Shown: positions 21,556-32,433 of the stretch, piece after piece
How the letters are laid out: every line of letters begins with the position of its first letter
Position numbering within the stretch: position 1 is the first letter of the stretch
Assembly (NCBI GenBank): GCA_020628865.1
Contig: JAHDEJ010000006.1
Location: forward strand, 98,277-162,276
Direction: 5' to 3'
Origin: Acidimicrobiales bacterium
GTDB taxonomy: Bacteria; Actinomycetota; Acidimicrobiia; Acidimicrobiales; SHLQ01
DNA length: 64,000 bases
Made by a program: the position numbers and the translations under genes
The notes under the pieces: model-generated
Told to the model about the DNA's origin: nothing
Databases searched by the model: none
Seen by the model: only the letters and a program-made list of their open reading frames with translations

Positions 21556-23181
21556 TCAGCGCACCGAGGGCCGGCCGGGCTCCTGTCGGGCGTCGTGGTT
21601 CCGCACGATCAGGAACCAGGCGGCGACGAACGAGATCGCAACCAGAACGATGGCCATCACACCGGCCTCGGCCACAAACGACTCGCTGAACGAGCCGAAG
21701 ATCTTCGTGGAAAGCGTCTGAAACCCAATGGGCGCGAGGATGAGAGTGATCGGGAGTTCCTTCATCGTCGAGAGCAGCACGAGGCCGCCGGCGGCGAACA
21801 GTCCCGGTGCCATGACCGGCACGTCGACGGTGCGGAGTCGCCGTCGGGGTGAAGCCCCGAGGATCTGGGCCGCGTCGCGAAGCCGTGGCGGAACCGCCTG
21901 AACGGCGATCAATGTCGTGCCCATCGCAAGCGCTGCAAACCGGATGACGTACCCGAAAACGAGGAGGACGTGGCTGTCATTGAGCAGGTTGAAGATGACG
22001 TCCGGAGCGTCGAGTACCCAGAACCGGGCAGCGAGCGCAATGAGAATGCCGGGCAAAGCGAATGTGGAGATGACCATGGCGTGGCCGAACGAGCCGGCGC
22101 GGGACCGGTGCCGGCCAACGAGGAGCGCGATCGGCATGACGACCAGAACGGCGACGATTGCGCTGACGAGGCTCACGGCGAAGGTGTTGGCGGTCACCTC
22201 GGCGACCTCACCCGAGGTGACGGTGAGGCCCCGCCCGCCCGAGGCGCTTCGTCGAAGGCCTCGAACGCTCCATTCGATCAATGCGACCAGCGGGGCTCCG
22301 AGGGCGTTCAGCAACAGGAAGGCAACGCCTGCGACCGCAGGGATCCGGAACCGCCCGAGCGGAAGCAGCGGAGTGCTGTGGCCTCGGACGGCTGGCGGAT
22401 CGTCTCCGTGGCTTGTGGCGCGTTCTGCGAGTACGACGAGCGCGGCCAACGTCAGCAGGATCAGGCTGAGCGCAAGTGCGACCGCCTCGTTGAAGACGCC
22501 GAGATTGGTGTCGATCGCCCGGGTGAGGGTGTCGTAGCGCAGGATGGCGACGGCCCCGAAGTCGCTGATGGCGTAGAGGAACACGAGGAGCATTCCTGCG
22601 GTGATCGCCCGGCTGATCTGTGGCAGGACGATTCGGCGGAAGACCGTGAAGGAGCTGTCGCCGAGGAGCAGCGCGGACTGTTCGAGGGAGCCGGGCAGCC
22701 CGATCATGCGGGCGGCCACCGGCAGGTGAACGTAGGGGTAGGTGAACAGGGTGAGCACGAGCCAGGCGCCCCACAACCCGTCCAGCTGGGGTGTGCGGTC
22801 GAGGCCCACCCCGGTCAACAGATCGTTGACGATGCCGCCCGGATTGAGGGTGCGCACCAGCGCAGCCGCTCCGACGAACGTCGGGTAGACGAGGGGGAGG
22901 GGCAACAGGGTGCGGAAGACGCGGGCGAAGGGGAGGTCGGTCCGGGTGGTGAGCCATGCCGTTGCGGTGCCGATCACTCCGGCGCTCACGCTCACCAGGA
23001 CCGCGAGCTGCACCGTTCTCCACAACGGCTGAAGGACCCGGGAGGACAAAAGGAGTCCTCCCGGGTCGGCGCCTTCAGTGAAGTTCCTGGCGATCAGATA
23101 CAGGGCGGGGAGCCCCAGAATGAGAGCGATCAGGAGTGAGGCGACACGGAGGCCCAGGGGTGGTCGTGTCGCCGATTGCAT
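21556..23181 (-). CDS. iron(III)-type ABC transporter permease (fused two-permease FbpB/ThiP-like)
   Basis: 541 aa, multiple TM segments, two EAA-like loops (LLGDSSFTVFRRIVLPQISRAI; QILGASPRRRLRTVDVPVMAPGL). Confidence 0.87.
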   Translation of the reverse strand: MQSATRPPLGLRVASLLIALILGLPALYLIARNFTEGADPGGLLLSSRVLQPLWRTVQLAVLVSVSAGVIGTATAWLTTRTDLPFARVFRTLLPLPLVYPTFVGAAALVRTLNPGGIVNDLLTGVGLDRTPQLDGLWGAWLVLTLFTYPYVHLPVAARMIGLPGSLEQSALLLGDSSFTVFRRIVLPQISRAITAGMLLVFLYAISDFGAVAILRYDTLTRAIDTNLGVFNEAVALALSLILLTLAALVVLAERATSHGDDPPAVRGHSTPLLPLGRFRIPAVAGVAFLLLNALGAPLVALIEWSVRGLRRSASGGRGLTVTSGEVAEVTANTFAVSLVSAIVAVLVVMPIALLVGRHRSRAGSFGHAMVISTFALPGILIALAARFWVLDAPDVIFNLLNDSHVLLVFGYVIRFAALAMGTTLIAVQAVPPRLRDAAQILGASPRRRLRTVDVPVMAPGLFAAGGLVLLSTMKELPITLILAPIGFQTLSTKIFGSFSESFVAEAGVMAIVLVAISFVAAWFLIVRNHDARQEPGRPSVR

Positions 23182-23187
23182 TCAGCC

Positions 23188-24312
23188 TCAGCCGTTGATG
23201 CCGCTGGCTTCGATGATCTCGACCGTCCGCTGGAGGCCGTCGCCCAGCGAGTCGAAGTCGACGTCGAAGTCGTTGGTTCCCTGATCGAGGGCCGGGAGGA
23301 CGTCGGCGGGAGCGACGCCGTCGGCGAGGGGGTATTCGAGGGTCTCCTGTGTGAAGTAGGTCTGGGCCGAGTCGGACAGCAGGTAGGCGATGAGCGACTC
23401 GGCGGCGGCGGTGTCGTCGGAGGCGGAGGTCATGCCGGCGGCCGTGATGATGAGCAACGAACCGATGTCATCGGTGGCGAAGCTGTGGTTTTCGGCTCGG
23501 TGGTCGGCGCCGATCGCTTCCTTCTCCTGGAAGTTGTAGTAGTGGTTCACCAGCCCGAAGTCGAACTCGCCGCGGCCGACGGCGTCCACGGTGGGGCGGT
23601 TGCTTTCGGTGATGATGGGATCGTTGGCAGCCATGTCGTCGAGCCACTGGATGGCGGCGTCGTCGCCCTCGACCGCCCGGAAGACCGTGAACCAGTCGAG
23701 GAACGAGCCGTTGTTGGCCGGGAGGGCGACACGGCCGCGGTAGTCCTCGCCGGTGAGCTCGAACACGGATGTGGGCAGCTCGTCTTCGGGAACGTTGTCC
23801 ACGTTGTACACCATGACCCGCATACGGCCCGAGACGCCGACCCAGTCGCCGTCGGCGGCCCGGTTCTGCTCGTCGACGAGTTCGAGGGTCTCTGAGCTCA
23901 ACGGGGCCAGCAGGCCCTCGTTGCTCAAGAAGCCGACGGCGCCCGGCGACTTCGACAAGAAGACGTCGGCCGGGGTGCGGTCACCCTCCTGCTCGAGCGC
24001 GAAGGCGAGTTCGGTCGGATCGCCGTACTTGACGGCGACCGAGATGCCGGAGGCGCAACTGAAGGCGTCGAGAACCGGCTGCACGAGGTCTTCGCTGCGA
24101 CCGGAGTAGATGGTGACCTCGGTGTCGCCGGCGTCGACGCAATCACCGCTGTGGATGGTGCCGGCGAGATCGCTGAGGCCGTTGTCGGCGGGGGTCGTCG
24201 ACGAGTCCTCGGTGGTGTCGTCCGATGCGACGACCGCATCGGTCGTGGTGTCGGAACCGCACGCCGTGGCGAGCAGGAAGAGTGCCAGAAGGGAGGGGAG
24301 AAGCTTGTGCAT
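23188..24312 (-). CDS. Fe(3+) ABC transporter substrate-binding lipoprotein
   Basis: Lipoprotein signal LLATACGS; VTIYSGRSEDLVQPVLDAFSCASGI, DVFLSKSPGAVGFLSNEGLL typical of Fbp/IdiA SBPs; start ATG at 24312. Confidence 0.87.
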   Translation of the reverse strand: MHKLLPSLLALFLLATACGSDTTTDAVVASDDTTEDSSTTPADNGLSDLAGTIHSGDCVDAGDTEVTIYSGRSEDLVQPVLDAFSCASGISVAVKYGDPTELAFALEQEGDRTPADVFLSKSPGAVGFLSNEGLLAPLSSETLELVDEQNRAADGDWVGVSGRMRVMVYNVDNVPEDELPTSVFELTGEDYRGRVALPANNGSFLDWFTVFRAVEGDDAAIQWLDDMAANDPIITESNRPTVDAVGRGEFDFGLVNHYYNFQEKEAIGADHRAENHSFATDDIGSLLIITAAGMTSASDDTAAAESLIAYLLSDSAQTYFTQETLEYPLADGVAPADVLPALDQGTNDFDVDFDSLGDGLQRTVEIIEASGING

Positions 24313-24502
24313 GAGGAGAATGTACGGTGCTGATCTTGCTTTGTAAAGTGCGCCTAACAACTTCCGGGTGTGCATCCTGTCACAGGCTGCCGTGCATGGT
24401 TCATGGTAGGGGTGCTTTGCGGACTTCGTGAAGCTGCGGGTCAAGAAATTGAAGGTGTGATTGAGCCGCACGCGCGCACCAACCCTCGGTAGGGTCGGAC
24501 GC

Positions 24503-25240
24503 ATGGGGAGCCGTCACGACCACGACCACGGGCATGAACACAGCCACATGGTGCACGACCACCGGGACGTCCAGGGTGGCGCCGCGCGTGCCGCAGTCTT
24601 TGGCATCAGCGACGGCCTGGTCTCCAATGTGGCGCTCATCCTCGGTGTGGCCGCGGCATCCACCGAAGCGTCGCCCGTCGTCATCGCAGGCGTGTCGGGT
24701 CTGCTCGCCGGTGCCGCCTCGATGGCCGCAGGTGAGTACGTCTCGATGAAGGCCCAGAACGAGCTGATCGAACGCGAGCTCCGCATCGAACGGGAGTCGC
24801 TCGCACAGAATCCGCAGGGTGAACTCCGGGAGCTCCAGACGATCTACGCCCAGCGAGGTCTCGATCAGCAGATGGCCCGCGAACTCGCGGAAGCCGTGCA
24901 CGAAGACCCCGAGGTGGCCCTCGAAGTCCACGCTCGCGAGGAGCTGGGCGTCGACCCGGACGACATCGGCGACCCGATCGGCGCTGCGCTGAGTTCCTTC
25001 GTCGCTTTTGCGCTCGGTGCCGTACTCCCGCTGATTCCGTGGTTCCTCATGGAAGGCACGGCCGCAACGGTGGTGTCCGTCACCGTCGGCCTGATCGCCG
25101 CAGCAGTCGTCGGAATCGTGTTGGCCCGGTTCACCGAGCGGTCACCCCTGCGGACGGCGGCCCGTCAGGTGTCGTGGGCGGCTGGCGCCTGCATCATCAC
25201 GTTCGGCATCGGCACCCTGCTCGGAACGACTGTCGCCTGA
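24503..25240 (+). CDS. VIT1/CCC1-family transporter (predicted Fe/Mn)
   Basis: His-rich N-terminus HDHDHGHEHSHMVHDH, then GISDGLVSNVALILGVA...AGAASMAAGEYVSMKAQNELIERELRIERESL, characteristic of the family. Confidence 0.88.
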   Translation: MGSRHDHDHGHEHSHMVHDHRDVQGGAARAAVFGISDGLVSNVALILGVAAASTEASPVVIAGVSGLLAGAASMAAGEYVSMKAQNELIERELRIERESLAQNPQGELRELQTIYAQRGLDQQMARELAEAVHEDPEVALEVHAREELGVDPDDIGDPIGAALSSFVAFALGAVLPLIPWFLMEGTAATVVSVTVGLIAAAVVGIVLARFTERSPLRTAARQVSWAAGACIITFGIGTLLGTTVA

Positions 25241-25858
25241 TCAGAGCGTCCGGGCGAGCGACAGCACCAGCATCAACAACATGAACGCACCGAAGATCAG
25301 TCCGGTGAGCACCGGGTGCCGAAGCGGCCACGGGCTCGGTCGTTCCGCCGAGATCAGCTCGGCGAGCACCACGTAGCGGCCGGACTCCGCCCGATAGGTC
25401 GTGCATCGGCCCATCATCGCCACGGCTTCATCGGAGGATGCAAGGGCCCGTGGGGCGGTCAGCTTGGCCGACCGCTGCTCGCTGAGTGCTTCGAGGCGCT
25501 CGCGCTTCTGATGCCAGGTTCGCCAGATGGAGACGGGACTGACATCGATGAGCCGCGCGCCGTCGGAGCCGTCGCCGTGCGATGCGCAACACACCATCGC
25601 CTCGACGAAACCGATCGCCACCAGCTCGTGGGCATCGGGTGCGAGATCCTCGTCTTCGAGCATTTCTGCCGCCGTCATCAGTGCGTCGGTGGGGGAGAGC
25701 GCCGGGTTCGTGACCAGACGGTCGGCGGCGGTGGACGCGGCCAACCACGCCGGTTGCTCGCGGAACCAGTCGGCGCCGAAACGGCGCGGCGGCACCTCTC
25801 CCGGCGCCACACCCGTGGCTGCGAGCAGCCGAGAAGCCGCCTCGTCCGCAGTGATCAC
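25241..25858 (-). CDS. hypothetical protein with C-terminal TM segment
   Basis: 205 aa ORF filling the gap; C-terminal HPVLTGLIFGAFMLLMLVLSLA. Confidence 0.55.
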   Translation of the reverse strand: MITADEAASRLLAATGVAPGEVPPRRFGADWFREQPAWLAASTAADRLVTNPALSPTDALMTAAEMLEDEDLAPDAHELVAIGFVEAMVCCASHGDGSDGARLIDVSPVSIWRTWHQKRERLEALSEQRSAKLTAPRALASSDEAVAMMGRCTTYRAESGRYVVLAELISAERPSPWPLRHPVLTGLIFGAFMLLMLVLSLARTL

Positions 25859-25879
25859 AACGACGAGGCTAGTGGTCGC

Positions 25880-27421
25880 TCAGCCGATGGCGTCCGGCAT
25901 TTCGTCCTTGCGCTTGGCGATGTAGGCGAGCATCTCGGCATCGGCCGCATCGTCGAGCTCCGGGGCCGTGTAGTCGCTGAGCATCTGCTTCCACATGCCA
26001 TTGGCGCGTTGTGCCGCGGTCAGGCTGCCCTCGTCGCTCCATTGCTCGTAGCTGTTGTTGTCCGCCACCGAGGAGCGGTAGAACGCGGTCTCGAAGTTGG
26101 CCAGGGTGTGGGCGTTGCCGAGGAAGTGCTGGCCGTGCTCGTTGGTGCGGAAAGCGTCCATCGCCTGGCCGTTCTCGGAGACGTCGACACCCTTGGCGTA
26201 GACGTTCATGGCCCCGAGCTGGTCGGCATCCATGATCAGCTTCTCGAGGCTGATGGCGAGACCGCCTTCGATCCATCCTGCAGCGTGAAGCACGAAGTTC
26301 ACCCCGGCCTGCATGGTGGGGAGCAGCGTCATCGCAGACTCGTAGGCGGCCTGTGCGTCGGGAGCCTTGGATGCGGTGAACTGGCCGCCGGAGCGGAAGG
26401 GCACGCCGACGCGTCGAGCGAGCTCCGCCATGATGTAGATCGCAAGGCCACCCTCGGCCGTCCCGAAGGTCGGTGCGCCGGTCGCCATCGACATCGACGT
26501 TGCGAACGTTCCGAACACGACCGGGGCACCGGGTGCAGCGAGCTGGACGAAGGCCATGCCGGCGAGCGCTTCAGCGAGCGCCTGGGCACAGAGACCGGCG
26601 ACGGTCACGGGCGACATGGCACCCATGAGGATGAACGGTGAGATCACGCACGCCTGGTTGGCTCGGGCGTACACCTCGGCCGCGCCGAGCATCGTGTCGT
26701 CCCACGCGAGGGGCGAATTGGCGTTGATGAGGCTGGTCATCACCGTGCGACCCTCGAGATCGCCGCCGAAGGCCATGCGGGCGAGTTCGACCGAGTCGGC
26801 CGCTCGTTCGGGAGCGGTCACCGAACCCATGATCGGCTTGTCGCTGTACTTGAGGTGCGAATACACCATGTCCAGGTGACGCTTGTTCACCGGGACGTCG
26901 ACCGGCTCGCACACGGTGCCACCGGAGTGGTGCAGGTGGGGGAGTTGGTAGACGAGCTTCACGACGTTCTGGAAGTCGGCGATGGTTGCGTAGCGGCGGC
27001 CCTGGTCCAGATCGGTGATGAAGGGCGAGCCGTAGTTGGGGACGAAGACGGTCGAGTTGTCGCCGATCTTCACGTTCCGCTCGCTGTTGCGGGCGTGCTG
27101 GATGTAGCTCTTCGGCGCGTTCTCCTGGACGATCCGGCGAGCCAGACCCTTCGGGAAGTAGACGAACTCGCCTTCCACCCGGCAGCCGGCGGCCTCGAAG
27201 CGTTCGAGGGCGGCCGGATAGCCGTTGAACTGGATGCCGACCTCGCTGAGAATCGTCTCGGCGTTGGCCTCGATCTGGGCCAGTCCCTCCTCATCGAGGA
27301 CACCCACCGGTGGCAGCGTGCGCTCGAGGTAGGCCTGGGTGACGGCGGCGCCGGCGGCGCGCTTTGCCTGTCGGGCGGCGCGGCCGCCTCCGGAACGTCC
27401 TCGGCGGGGTGCGTCGGTCAT
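25880..27421 (-). CDS. trimethylamine methyltransferase family protein (non-pyrrolysine MttB homolog; MtgB-like candidate)
   Basis: 513 aa uninterrupted ORF with MttB-like layout (RYATIADFQNVVKLVYQLPHLHHSGGTVCEPVDVP..., SVTAPERAADSVELAR, MAFVQLAAPGAPVVFGTFATSMSMATGAPTFGTAEG); starts 4 bp inside the upstream gene. Confidence 0.9.
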   Translation of the reverse strand: MTDAPRRGRSGGGRAARQAKRAAGAAVTQAYLERTLPPVGVLDEEGLAQIEANAETILSEVGIQFNGYPAALERFEAAGCRVEGEFVYFPKGLARRIVQENAPKSYIQHARNSERNVKIGDNSTVFVPNYGSPFITDLDQGRRYATIADFQNVVKLVYQLPHLHHSGGTVCEPVDVPVNKRHLDMVYSHLKYSDKPIMGSVTAPERAADSVELARMAFGGDLEGRTVMTSLINANSPLAWDDTMLGAAEVYARANQACVISPFILMGAMSPVTVAGLCAQALAEALAGMAFVQLAAPGAPVVFGTFATSMSMATGAPTFGTAEGGLAIYIMAELARRVGVPFRSGGQFTASKAPDAQAAYESAMTLLPTMQAGVNFVLHAAGWIEGGLAISLEKLIMDADQLGAMNVYAKGVDVSENGQAMDAFRTNEHGQHFLGNAHTLANFETAFYRSSVADNNSYEQWSDEGSLTAAQRANGMWKQMLSDYTAPELDDAADAEMLAYIAKRKDEMPDAIG

Positions 27422-29475
27422 GACGGTGTCTCCTCTGCTGCCGGAGCAGCCGTTGCGCCTCCACGGCGTCGGCGTCGTCGCCCGCCGCTGTCTCCACCGG
27501 CCGCGGCTGCGTTGGCAAAGCGCCGCTCGGGGAGGGGAATGGCCTTGGAAAGGTGGGGGTAGTCGGCCGTGGCGTGTGGGATTGCCATGGCGGACACGAA
27601 GTGTTCCTGGAACTTGGGTTCCGTGGCCGTCTCGACCTTCTGGATGGTCGGAACCATGGATTCGATGGTGCGGCGAGCCTCGGCAGACAGGAGAGCGATC
27701 ACGGCACCGGTGCCGGCGGCGTTGCCGGCCGCGGTCACGTGGTCGAGGTCGCAGTCGGGCACGAGGCCGAGGGCCACGGCGTAGACCGGGTCGATGTGGC
27801 TACCGAACGCGCCGGCGAGCCGAATGGACGCGACCTCGTCGATGTCGAGCTGGTCCATCAGGAGCCGTATGCCGGCGTAGAGGGCGGCCTTTGCGAGCTG
27901 GATGGCCCGAATGTCGTTCTGGGTGACGAGGATGTCGGGGGTGCCCTTGTGCAGCACGTAGCTGAACGTGCGGTCGTCGGCGATGATGCGGTCGGTTCTG
28001 GCGGCCAGCTCGCCGTCGACCACGCCGTCGGCGGAGATGATGCCGGACAGCATCATCTCGGCGACGACCTCGATGATGCCGGAGCCGCAGATGCCGGTGA
28101 TGGTGATCTTCTTCGTCTCTTCGGCGAAGTCCGGATCGTCGGACCACAGGTCGGAACCGATGACCTTGAAGCGGGGTTCGAGCGTCTCGGGGTCGATGCG
28201 CACCCGTTCGATGGCGCCGACCGTGGCGCGTTGGCCGGACGAGATCTGCGCACCCTCGAAGGCCGGGCCGGTGGGGCTCGACGCAGCGAGCATGAGGTCC
28301 TTGTTGCCGAGAACGATCTCGGCGTTGGTGCCCACGTCGACGATCAACTGGATGCCGTCGGACTGATCGGGTCGTTCGGACAGGATGGCACCCGCGGTGT
28401 CGGCGCCGACGTGGCCGGCGATGCACGGCAGCACGTACACGCGAGTGATGTCCCGGCAGTTGATGTTCAGATAGGGGGCGCGGGCTTCGACGGCGCCGTC
28501 GGTGGCGAGCGCGAACGGCGCGCCGCCGAGAGGGACGGCGTCGAGGCCGAGGAGAAGGTGGTGCATGATCGGATTGCCGACTAGCACGATCTCGAGAACG
28601 TTGTCGCGCTCCTCGCCGGCCTCCTCGACGAGCTCACCGATCAGTTCGTCGATGGCTTCCTGCACGGCAGCAGTCAGGTCCTTCTCGCCGCCGGGGTTCA
28701 TCATCACGTAGGAGACCCGGCTCATCAGGTCTTCGCCGAACTTGATCTGCGGGTTCATGCGACCGGCGCTGGCCAGCGCCTCACCGGTGCTCAGATCCAG
28801 AAGGTGCCCGGCGACGGTGGTGGAACCGACGTCGATGGCGACACCGAGCATGCGGTCGTGGAAGTCCGGCCATGCGGCGACGATCTCCACGTTGTCGCGG
28901 ACGGCGACGGTGATCTCGCGGCCCTTCGTGAGAATCGCCTGGATCTCCTGGACGACGGCCAGGGGAGCGATGAGACCGTCGAGCCCCCAATCGGAACGGA
29001 GCGCGTCGCGGAGCATGTCGAGCTCGCTCCGGGGCGTGTCGAGGTGTTGTGCGGCGACCGTCGTGTAGTGCAGGCGGACGACCGGGTCGATTTCGATGTC
29101 GTCGACGTCGAGTCGTTTGCGAACGACCTGTCGGTGTACCTGGCTCTCGGCCGGAACGTCGATCACGACGTCGTCCAGAATCTCGGTGTGGCAACCGAGC
29201 CGGTGGGCCGGCGAGCCGAGCGGGCGGCGACCCCGGTATTCGGTGGTTTCGCTCGGACCGGGTTCGCTCACGCTCGTTTCGCCGGACGTGATGCCGTGCT
29301 TCGCGAACTCTCCCACTTCGGGCACGATCTGGCAGCGACCGCAGATGCCGCGACCGCCGCAGACCGTGTCGAGGTCCACGCCGAGCTCGCGCGCAGCATC
29401 GAGCACATTCGTGCCGCGTTCGACTTCGCCCTGCCGTCCGGACGGAGTGAAGACGATGCGAACGTTGTCGGTCAT
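27418..29475 (-). CDS. corrinoid activation protein: 2Fe-2S ferredoxin domain + ASKHA (RACo/DUF4445-like)
   Basis: LDTVCGGRGICGRCQI 2Fe-2S motif; LGVAIDVGSTTVAGHLLDLSTG and IVDVGTNAEIVLGN actin-like motifs. Confidence 0.9.
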   Translation of the reverse strand: MTDNVRIVFTPSGRQGEVERGTNVLDAARELGVDLDTVCGGRGICGRCQIVPEVGEFAKHGITSGETSVSEPGPSETTEYRGRRPLGSPAHRLGCHTEILDDVVIDVPAESQVHRQVVRKRLDVDDIEIDPVVRLHYTTVAAQHLDTPRSELDMLRDALRSDWGLDGLIAPLAVVQEIQAILTKGREITVAVRDNVEIVAAWPDFHDRMLGVAIDVGSTTVAGHLLDLSTGEALASAGRMNPQIKFGEDLMSRVSYVMMNPGGEKDLTAAVQEAIDELIGELVEEAGEERDNVLEIVLVGNPIMHHLLLGLDAVPLGGAPFALATDGAVEARAPYLNINCRDITRVYVLPCIAGHVGADTAGAILSERPDQSDGIQLIVDVGTNAEIVLGNKDLMLAASSPTGPAFEGAQISSGQRATVGAIERVRIDPETLEPRFKVIGSDLWSDDPDFAEETKKITITGICGSGIIEVVAEMMLSGIISADGVVDGELAARTDRIIADDRTFSYVLHKGTPDILVTQNDIRAIQLAKAALYAGIRLLMDQLDIDEVASIRLAGAFGSHIDPVYAVALGLVPDCDLDHVTAAGNAAGTGAVIALLSAEARRTIESMVPTIQKVETATEPKFQEHFVSAMAIPHATADYPHLSKAIPLPERRFANAAAAGGDSGGRRRRRRGGATAAPAAEETPS

Positions 29476-29482
29476 GTTCGGA

Positions 29483-30382
29483 TCAGGCCCGGCGACGGCC
29501 GCCGCGACGGCGGGCGCCACCGGCACCGCCACCAGCTTCCGGGTCGCGCTTCTCGGCGATCCAGGCGGCGCAGTTCTCGTCGTGGCCGTTGAGCACGTCG
29601 GCGGCCATCACGCAGTTCTTCACTTCTTCGTGCATCGGGTTCATGATCGCGGAGGTCATGCCGGCGCCGATGGCCATGGACAGGAAGTTGCCGGTGATGT
29701 GATGGCGGGCGGGCAGGCCGAAGCTCACGTTCGACGCACCGCAGGTCGTGTTGACGCCGAGCTCGGTGCGCAGACGGCCGACGAGCTCGAAGACCTGACG
29801 GCCGGCCGTTCCCATGGCGCCGATCGGCATCACGAGGGGATCGACGACGACGTCCGCCGCCGGGATGCCGAAGTCGGCCGCACGGTTCACGATCTTCTTG
29901 GCCACCTCGAAGCGCACGTTGGGGTCTTCGGAGATGCCGGTCTCGTCGTTCGAGATGGCGACGACGGCGGCGCCGTGCTTGGCGACGAACGGAAGGACGC
30001 GTTCGAGCACCTCTTCTTCACCGGTCACCGAGTTGATGAGCGGCTTGCCTTCGTAGATCTCGATGGCGGCTTCGAGGGCCTCGACGATCGAGGAGTCGAT
30101 GGCGATCGGGACGTCGGTGACGGCCTGGACTTCCTTGATCGCACGGACGAGCAGCGCGGGCTCGTCGGCAAGCGGGATGCCGGCGTTCACGTCGAGCATC
30201 TGGGCGCCGGCCTCGACCTGGGCGATGGCGTCGGAGACGACCCGGCTGAAGTCGCCATTCTTCATCTCTTCGGCGAGGAGCTTGCGGCCGGTCGGGTTGA
30301 TGCGTTCGCCGATCATGACGAAGGGGCGGCCGAAGCCGATGACGACCTCTTTGGTCGCGGAGGAGATCACTGTGTCGGTCAT
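29483..30382 (-). CDS. methyltetrahydrofolate:corrinoid methyltransferase (pterin-binding, AcsE/MtgA-like)
   Basis: MIGERINPTGRK, AQMLDVNAGIP, PIAIDSSIVEALEAAIEIYEGKPLINSVTGEEE pterin-binding barrel motifs. Confidence 0.92.
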   Translation of the reverse strand: MTDTVISSATKEVVIGFGRPFVMIGERINPTGRKLLAEEMKNGDFSRVVSDAIAQVEAGAQMLDVNAGIPLADEPALLVRAIKEVQAVTDVPIAIDSSIVEALEAAIEIYEGKPLINSVTGEEEVLERVLPFVAKHGAAVVAISNDETGISEDPNVRFEVAKKIVNRAADFGIPAADVVVDPLVMPIGAMGTAGRQVFELVGRLRTELGVNTTCGASNVSFGLPARHHITGNFLSMAIGAGMTSAIMNPMHEEVKNCVMAADVLNGHDENCAAWIAEKRDPEAGGGAGGARRRGGRRRA

Positions 30383-30412
30383 GGGATGTTGCTTTCTGAA
30401 TATGGGGGGACG

Positions 30413-30820
30413 TCAGGCGTTCGGATCGATCGCGAGAACGTCGTCTGCTTCTGCAGCGGCTGCTGCTTCGGAATCTTCGGTGGCCCCGTCGGTGTCCGGA
30501 TGGAAGCCACCGGTCGCCACGAATGTGTTGAGGTATTCCGCCGTGAACTCGTCCTCGATCTCGGCGACCAGTGCAGCCACTGCTGCCTCGATGTCGTCGC
30601 CTTCTGCCGGGCGGGTCTCTGCCCCCATCTCGGCGATGTAGCTGTTTGCGTCCTTCTTGCCGGCGACCATGGCTGCTCGATCGATGGCCTTCTGGAACCG
30701 GTGGGGAAGTTCCACCTGGACCTTCTGATCGCCGGAGGTGCCGTTGACCTGGGCGGGGATGTCCCGCCACTTGATGATCTTGAGGGAGGGGCCTCCTCCG
30801 CGACGACGTCGTCCGCTCAT
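30413..30820 (-). CDS. small 'virulence factor'-family protein of unknown function
   Basis: 135 aa, MSGRRRRGGGPSLKIIKWRDIPAQVNGTSGDQKVQVELPHRFQKAIDRAAM...; ATGA overlap with upstream DUF1638 gene. Confidence 0.6.
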   Translation of the reverse strand: MSGRRRRGGGPSLKIIKWRDIPAQVNGTSGDQKVQVELPHRFQKAIDRAAMVAGKKDANSYIAEMGAETRPAEGDDIEAAVAALVAEIEDEFTAEYLNTFVATGGFHPDTDGATEDSEAAAAAEADDVLAIDPNA

Positions 30821-31420
30821 GCTGCGGTTCCCTTCAGTTCCAGTATCCGGGACTCGAGTAGACCGCGTCCGACGTTTGATTGGTCGAGGCGAAGGTTCAG
30901 ACGATTCGCGCATTGTTGGGCGGCCTCCGCAAGTTCGGGGGTGGGGTTCTGCGAGATCCACAGGACCCGGGTGTAGTTGCCGAAGTACATGTCTCGAAGC
31001 TCCGGATGGTCGGTGAGTCCGAGCGCACCGAAGATCAGAGCGTCCTGGTGGCGGACGAGGTAGTCCGTGACGAAGAAGGTGCCGAGTTCGCCTTCGAACT
31101 CGGCCTGCCACTCGTCGAGACCGGAGAAGAACGCGTAGCAGTGGTCGCCGGGCATTCGTTCGGCCTTCGGGTGGTGCAGCAGCAGGCGGTCGAGGTGACC
31201 GCCGGTGCCGCAGTCGCCGTAGCCGATCAGGATGCGTTCGTAGTCGTCGCTGCGGGTCTCGAGGACCTCCTGCACGGCCGGGACGATCTTCTCGGGACGG
31301 TTGTGGAAGTTGGCCGGCAGGTACTCGAAGTCGACGTGTTCCCAACCGGGGGTCGCGGTGACGGCACGAATGTCGCCAGCGAGGGCGGCGCACGAAAGAA
31401 CGAGCGTGCGCCCGGGCTCG

Positions 31421-31431
<11 letters not shown>
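30817..31431 (-). CDS. DUF1638 domain-containing protein
   Basis: RTLVLSCAALAGDIRAV...FEYLPANFHNRPEKIVPAVQEVL...ILIGYGDCGTGGHLDRLL; start uncertain, GTG at 31431 chosen. Confidence 0.75.
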
Positions 31432-32110
<679 letters not shown>

Positions 32111-32226
32111 CTGGATCTCGTTTCGAACGGGCCACCGCAGTGACCGGGCTTGTCTGATTGTCTGATCGGTTGCGAGGTGCCAGACGACAAGCCGACGATG
32201 ATGTCGGTCCTGTTGCGGGCCCCTCG

Positions 32227-32259
32227 TTCCGCATCGTGAAACTGTACCGCATGATGAAA
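32227..32259. promoter_or_regulatory. paired 15-bp operator-like sites upstream of the corrinoid operon
   Basis: TTCCGCATCGTGAAA (32227-32241) and TACCGCATGATGAAA (32245-32259), 18-bp start-to-start; same motif and spacing upstream of fhs. Confidence 0.65.
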
Positions 32260-32433
32260 CAGGTTTTCCACTGTGGGGCCGGAAAGTCGGCAAATTTCTC
32301 GGAGCGGTCAGACCCCCGGCCAACGGCCTCACAGGGTGGTCATTTCGGCCCGTTAGGGCTCATGGTTTCGGGTCATTCGCCGATGTAGAGAGATCGGCGG
32401 GCGATGTTACGGGCACGACTCAGAAGAAACCGA

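Noticed and set aside
24313-24502. IdeR/DtxR box upstream of the iron-transport operon
   Set aside because: Only a TTAGGC half-site is recognisable on the minus strand; the rest matches the consensus poorly.
25880-27421. Pyrrolysine-containing TMA methyltransferase
   Set aside because: The MttB-like ORF is continuous without an internal TAG, and no pyl genes are visible.
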